The position numbers and the translations under genes were made by a program. A DNA stretch of 7,732 nt, taken from contig JAGIAU010000096.1 in NCBI GenBank assembly GCA_017744755.1, positions 1 through 7,732 on the forward strand. Direction: 5' to 3'. This stretch comes from Microbacteriaceae bacterium. GTDB taxonomy: Bacteria; Actinomycetota; Actinomycetes; Actinomycetales; Microbacteriaceae. Shown piece after piece: positions 6,084-7,732 of this stretch (position 1 is the stretch's first letter; the number at the start of each line of letters is the position of its first letter). Below the pieces are notes generated by a model. The model made no database searches. It saw nothing but the letters and a program-made list of their open reading frames with translations, and had not been told where the DNA came from.

Positions 6084-7207
6084 ACGGCGTGGGGGAGAAC
6101 GCGCCGGCGGGGTCGCGTGTCCGCGTCGCCGTCGTCTTCGGCGGCCGCTCGTCCGAGCACGAGATCAGCTGCTCGACCGCGGCGGGCGTGCTCGCGGCGA
6201 TCGACCGTTCGCGCTTCGACGTGGTGCCGGTCGGCATCACGAAGGAGGGCGCGTTCACGCTGCAGCCGGACGACGCGTCGCGATTCCGGATGGATGCCGC
6301 GGCGATGCCCGTGGTCCCTGACAACGGGACCCGCGTGCTCTGGCCCGACTCGGCCGCGTCGCGGACCCTGCGGGTCGTCGGGGCCGACGGCGTCGTGCGC
6401 GAGCTCGGCGAGGTCGACCTCGCGTTCCCGATCCTGCATGGGCCATGGGGCGAGGACGGGACCATCCAGGGGCTCTTCGAGCTGGTCGGCCTGCCGTACG
6501 TCGGCAGCGGCGTCCTCGCGTCCTCCGTCGGCATGGACAAGCACTTCACGAAGGTCGTGCTGCAGGCCGCGGGCGTCCCGGTCGCGCCGTGGGTGACGCT
6601 GACGGCTGCGCAGTGGGACGCGGATCCCGCCCGGTGGGAGGCCGCTGCGCGCGGGCTCGGTCTGCCCGTCTTCGTCAAGCCCGCGCGCGCCGGCTCCTCG
6701 GTCGGCGTCAGCAAGGTCAAGGACTGGGCCTCGCTGCCGGCGGCGCTCGCGAAGGCATGGGCCGAGGACGAGAAGGCGCTCGTCGAGGCCGCCGTCGTGG
6801 GTCGCGAGGTCGAGTGCGGCGTGCTCTCCGGGCGGGCGGGCGGGCCGACGCGGGTCAGCCTGCCGGGGGAGATCGTCATGCGCACGCGCGAGTTCTACGA
6901 CTACGAGGCGAAGTATCTCGACGGCGATGCCGCCGAGCTCGTCTGCCCGACCGTGCTGGAGCCGGGGGAGCTGCGCGAGCTGCAGCGGCTCGCGGCGCGC
7001 GTCTTCGACTCGCTCGGGTGCCGGGGCCTCGCGCGCGTCGACGTGTTCTTCACCGGGACGGACTTCGTCGTCAACGAGATCAACACGATGCCGGGGTTCA
7101 CGCCCATCTCGATGTTCCCGAAGTGCTGGGAGGCGAGCGGGATCGCCTACCGGGACCTCATCACCGAGCTCATCGAGCTCGCGCTCGAGCCCTCGCCGGT
7201 CGGGTAG
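6080..7207 (+). CDS. ddl: D-alanine--D-alanine ligase
   Basis: ATP-grasp enzyme that joins two D-alanines for the end of the peptidoglycan stem peptide; cytoplasmic. The 375 residues fit the longer DdlA/actinobacterial type, with about 60-70 residues more than E. coli DdlB in the N-terminal domain (around 55-115). Visible motifs are FGGRSSEHEIS (20-30, E26 matching DdlB E15), LHGPWGEDGTIQG (119-131), VKPARAGSSVGVSK (199-212), FYDYEAKY (272-279), R319 and D321 in ARVDVFF, and the metal ligands E333 and N335 in NEINTMPGFTP. Y279, equivalent to DdlB Y216, indicates a D-Ala-D-Ala enzyme, not a VanA-type D-lactate ligase. The ATG start gives an ATGA overlap with gpsA; GTG 6089, three codons later, has better Shine-Dalgarno spacing, so the first three residues are uncertain. 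It is the last gene of the operon. Confidence 0.95.
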   Translation: MNGVGENAPAGSRVRVAVVFGGRSSEHEISCSTAAGVLAAIDRSRFDVVPVGITKEGAFTLQPDDASRFRMDAAAMPVVPDNGTRVLWPDSAASRTLRVVGADGVVRELGEVDLAFPILHGPWGEDGTIQGLFELVGLPYVGSGVLASSVGMDKHFTKVVLQAAGVPVAPWVTLTAAQWDADPARWEAAARGLGLPVFVKPARAGSSVGVSKVKDWASLPAALAKAWAEDEKALVEAAVVGREVECGVLSGRAGGPTRVSLPGEIVMRTREFYDYEAKYLDGDAAELVCPTVLEPGELRELQRLAARVFDSLGCRGLARVDVFFTGTDFVVNEINTMPGFTPISMFPKCWEASGIAYRDLITELIELALEPSPVG

Positions 7208-7230
7208 CGCGCCCTCACGGGTCGAGCGCG
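7180..7230. repeat. 9-bp inverted repeat spanning the ddl stop codon
   Basis: CGCGCTCGA (7180-7188) is perfectly complementary to TCGAGCGCG (7222-7230), with 33 bases between that include the ddl stop codon. A smaller CCC/GGG hairpin with a TCAC loop (7212-7221) sits inside. Farther on, ATCGA (7243-7247) and TCGAT (7251-7255) form a short five-base stem. These lie between two convergent genes and could help end transcription from either side. There is no T-tract and the main loop is long, so a function is only a guess. Confidence 0.3.
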
Positions 7231-7272
7231 CCGTAGAAGCGCATCGAGACTCGATCCGCCGAGCCGCCGTCC

Positions 7273-7722
7273 CTAGAGGCAGCTCGCCTCCGCGGGGCCG
7301 GCGGACACGATCGCCGGGGCGAGGTCGGCGAGCAGCACACCGGGCGCCGGGATCGACATGTCGATCGCGACGCCCACCGCGGGGTCCCGCCCGAAGGTGG
7401 TCGCGACGACGGCGTCCGCGTTCGTGTCGTCGATGAGCCACTCGACCCCGTCGAACTCCCGGCACTCGAACGTCGAAGGCCCCGGCACGTCGACGCCGCA
7501 GTGCAGGACGACGCCCGTCGGGTCGCCCCAGGCGCCGGTCGCCTGCGCGTTCGTCTCTCGGCGCACCAGATCCCCGAGCACGTCGGGGAGGCGGACCGTG
7601 ACGTTCGCGCAGGCGGGGTTCGCCGCGTCCGGCGCCGACTCGAGCGCGACGACGGGAGCGCACCCGGTCAGCAGTGCCGCCGACGTCCCCGCGATCATCA
7701 GCCCCGCCGCTCGCCTCCGCAC
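7273..7722 (-). CDS. DUF3515 family lipoprotein
   Basis: 149-residue putative lipoprotein of unknown function, recognised as DUF3515, a family found next to ddl and thiL in many actinobacteria. The N-terminus is a lipoprotein signal peptide: RRR at 2-4, a hydrophobic stretch, and a lipobox LLTGC with C21 as the lipidated residue, so the mature protein should be anchored outside the membrane. The family pattern is visible: ANPACANVTVRLPD (34-47), QATGAWGDPT (60-69), HCGV (74-77), and a VEWLIDD segment (93-99). Four other cysteines (38, 75, 87, 148) could form two disulfides. Start GTG 7722 lies ten bases from the window edge and the frame stays open upstream, so an earlier start outside is possible. 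It is convergent with ddl, with 65 bp between stops, so it has its own promoter beyond the window. The envelope location fits the cell-wall neighbours, but no activity is known to me. Confidence 0.83.
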   Translation of the reverse strand: MRRRAAGLMIAGTSAALLTGCAPVVALESAPDAANPACANVTVRLPDVLGDLVRRETNAQATGAWGDPTGVVLHCGVDVPGPSTFECREFDGVEWLIDDTNADAVVATTFGRDPAVGVAIDMSIPAPGVLLADLAPAIVSAGPAEASCL

Positions 7723-7732
7723 GCTCTCAGGC

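Noticed and set aside
6896..6919. Ddl as a D-Ala-D-Lac (vancomycin-resistance type) ligase
   Set aside because: The omega-loop region has FYDYEAKY with the tyrosine typical of D-Ala-D-Ala ligases, and no vanH- or vanX-like gene is nearby.
5058..7663. Long - strand frames opposite gpsA and ddl (330, 631 and 277 codons)
   Set aside because: Same GC-shadow pattern. The 631-codon frame also runs across the convergent lipoprotein gene in the wrong frame, which real genes would not do.
1..7732. Mobile elements, CRISPR arrays, tRNA or rRNA genes
   Set aside because: No transposase motif, terminal inverted repeats, spaced direct repeats or tRNA-like folds were seen. Coding density is about 97 percent with ordinary housekeeping genes.

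Overview
The window looks like chromosomal DNA of a high-GC actinobacterium, most likely order Micrococcales and probably family Microbacteriaceae. The reasons are the very high GC content with G/C-ending codons, the actinobacterial character of every protein, and the gene order leuC-leuD-murA-plsC-gpsA-ddl followed by a convergent DUF3515 lipoprotein gene. From general knowledge, that order (leuCD upstream of gpsA-ddl, with DUF3515 on the opposite strand next to ddl) is shared in whole or part by many actinobacteria. The taxon is an inference from memory; no search was run.

Layout. Positions 47-754 encode a stand-alone regulatory-type protein: an N-terminal four-cysteine zinc ribbon, a Pro/Ala-rich linker and a C-terminal FHA (phosphothreonine-binding) domain. 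An 82-bp gap follows, with a GC hairpin that may be a terminator and then a TAGACT -10 element placed exactly where a leaderless leuC transcript would need it. From 837 to 7207 six genes run on the + strand with junctions of -1, +13, +13, -4 and -4 bp, so they very probably form one operon: leuC, leuD, murA, plsC, gpsA, ddl. After a 65-bp gap, a lipoprotein gene of the DUF3515 family (7273-7722) runs on the - strand, and its 5' end lies at the right edge of the window.

How the genes fit together. LeuC and LeuD form isopropylmalate isomerase of leucine biosynthesis. MurA starts peptidoglycan precursor synthesis, and Ddl makes the D-Ala-D-Ala dipeptide that completes the stem peptide. GpsA makes sn-glycerol-3-phosphate, the backbone that is acylated on the way to phospholipids; PlsC-family enzymes carry out an acylation in that pathway. 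The operon therefore joins one amino-acid step to cell-wall and membrane precursor supply. The FHA protein upstream and the lipoprotein downstream are the least understood members.

All catalytic residues that could be checked in the six enzymes are present, and no gene is broken. There is no sign of mobile elements, CRISPR, tRNA or rRNA genes. No intergenic stretch exceeds 300 bases. The window is essentially a conserved housekeeping locus, and no clearly novel system was found. The observations worth following up are the leaderless leuC start, possible phospho-switch threonines in the FHA protein, an Arg-rich insertion in MurA, the ddl start ambiguity, and the convergent lipoprotein.
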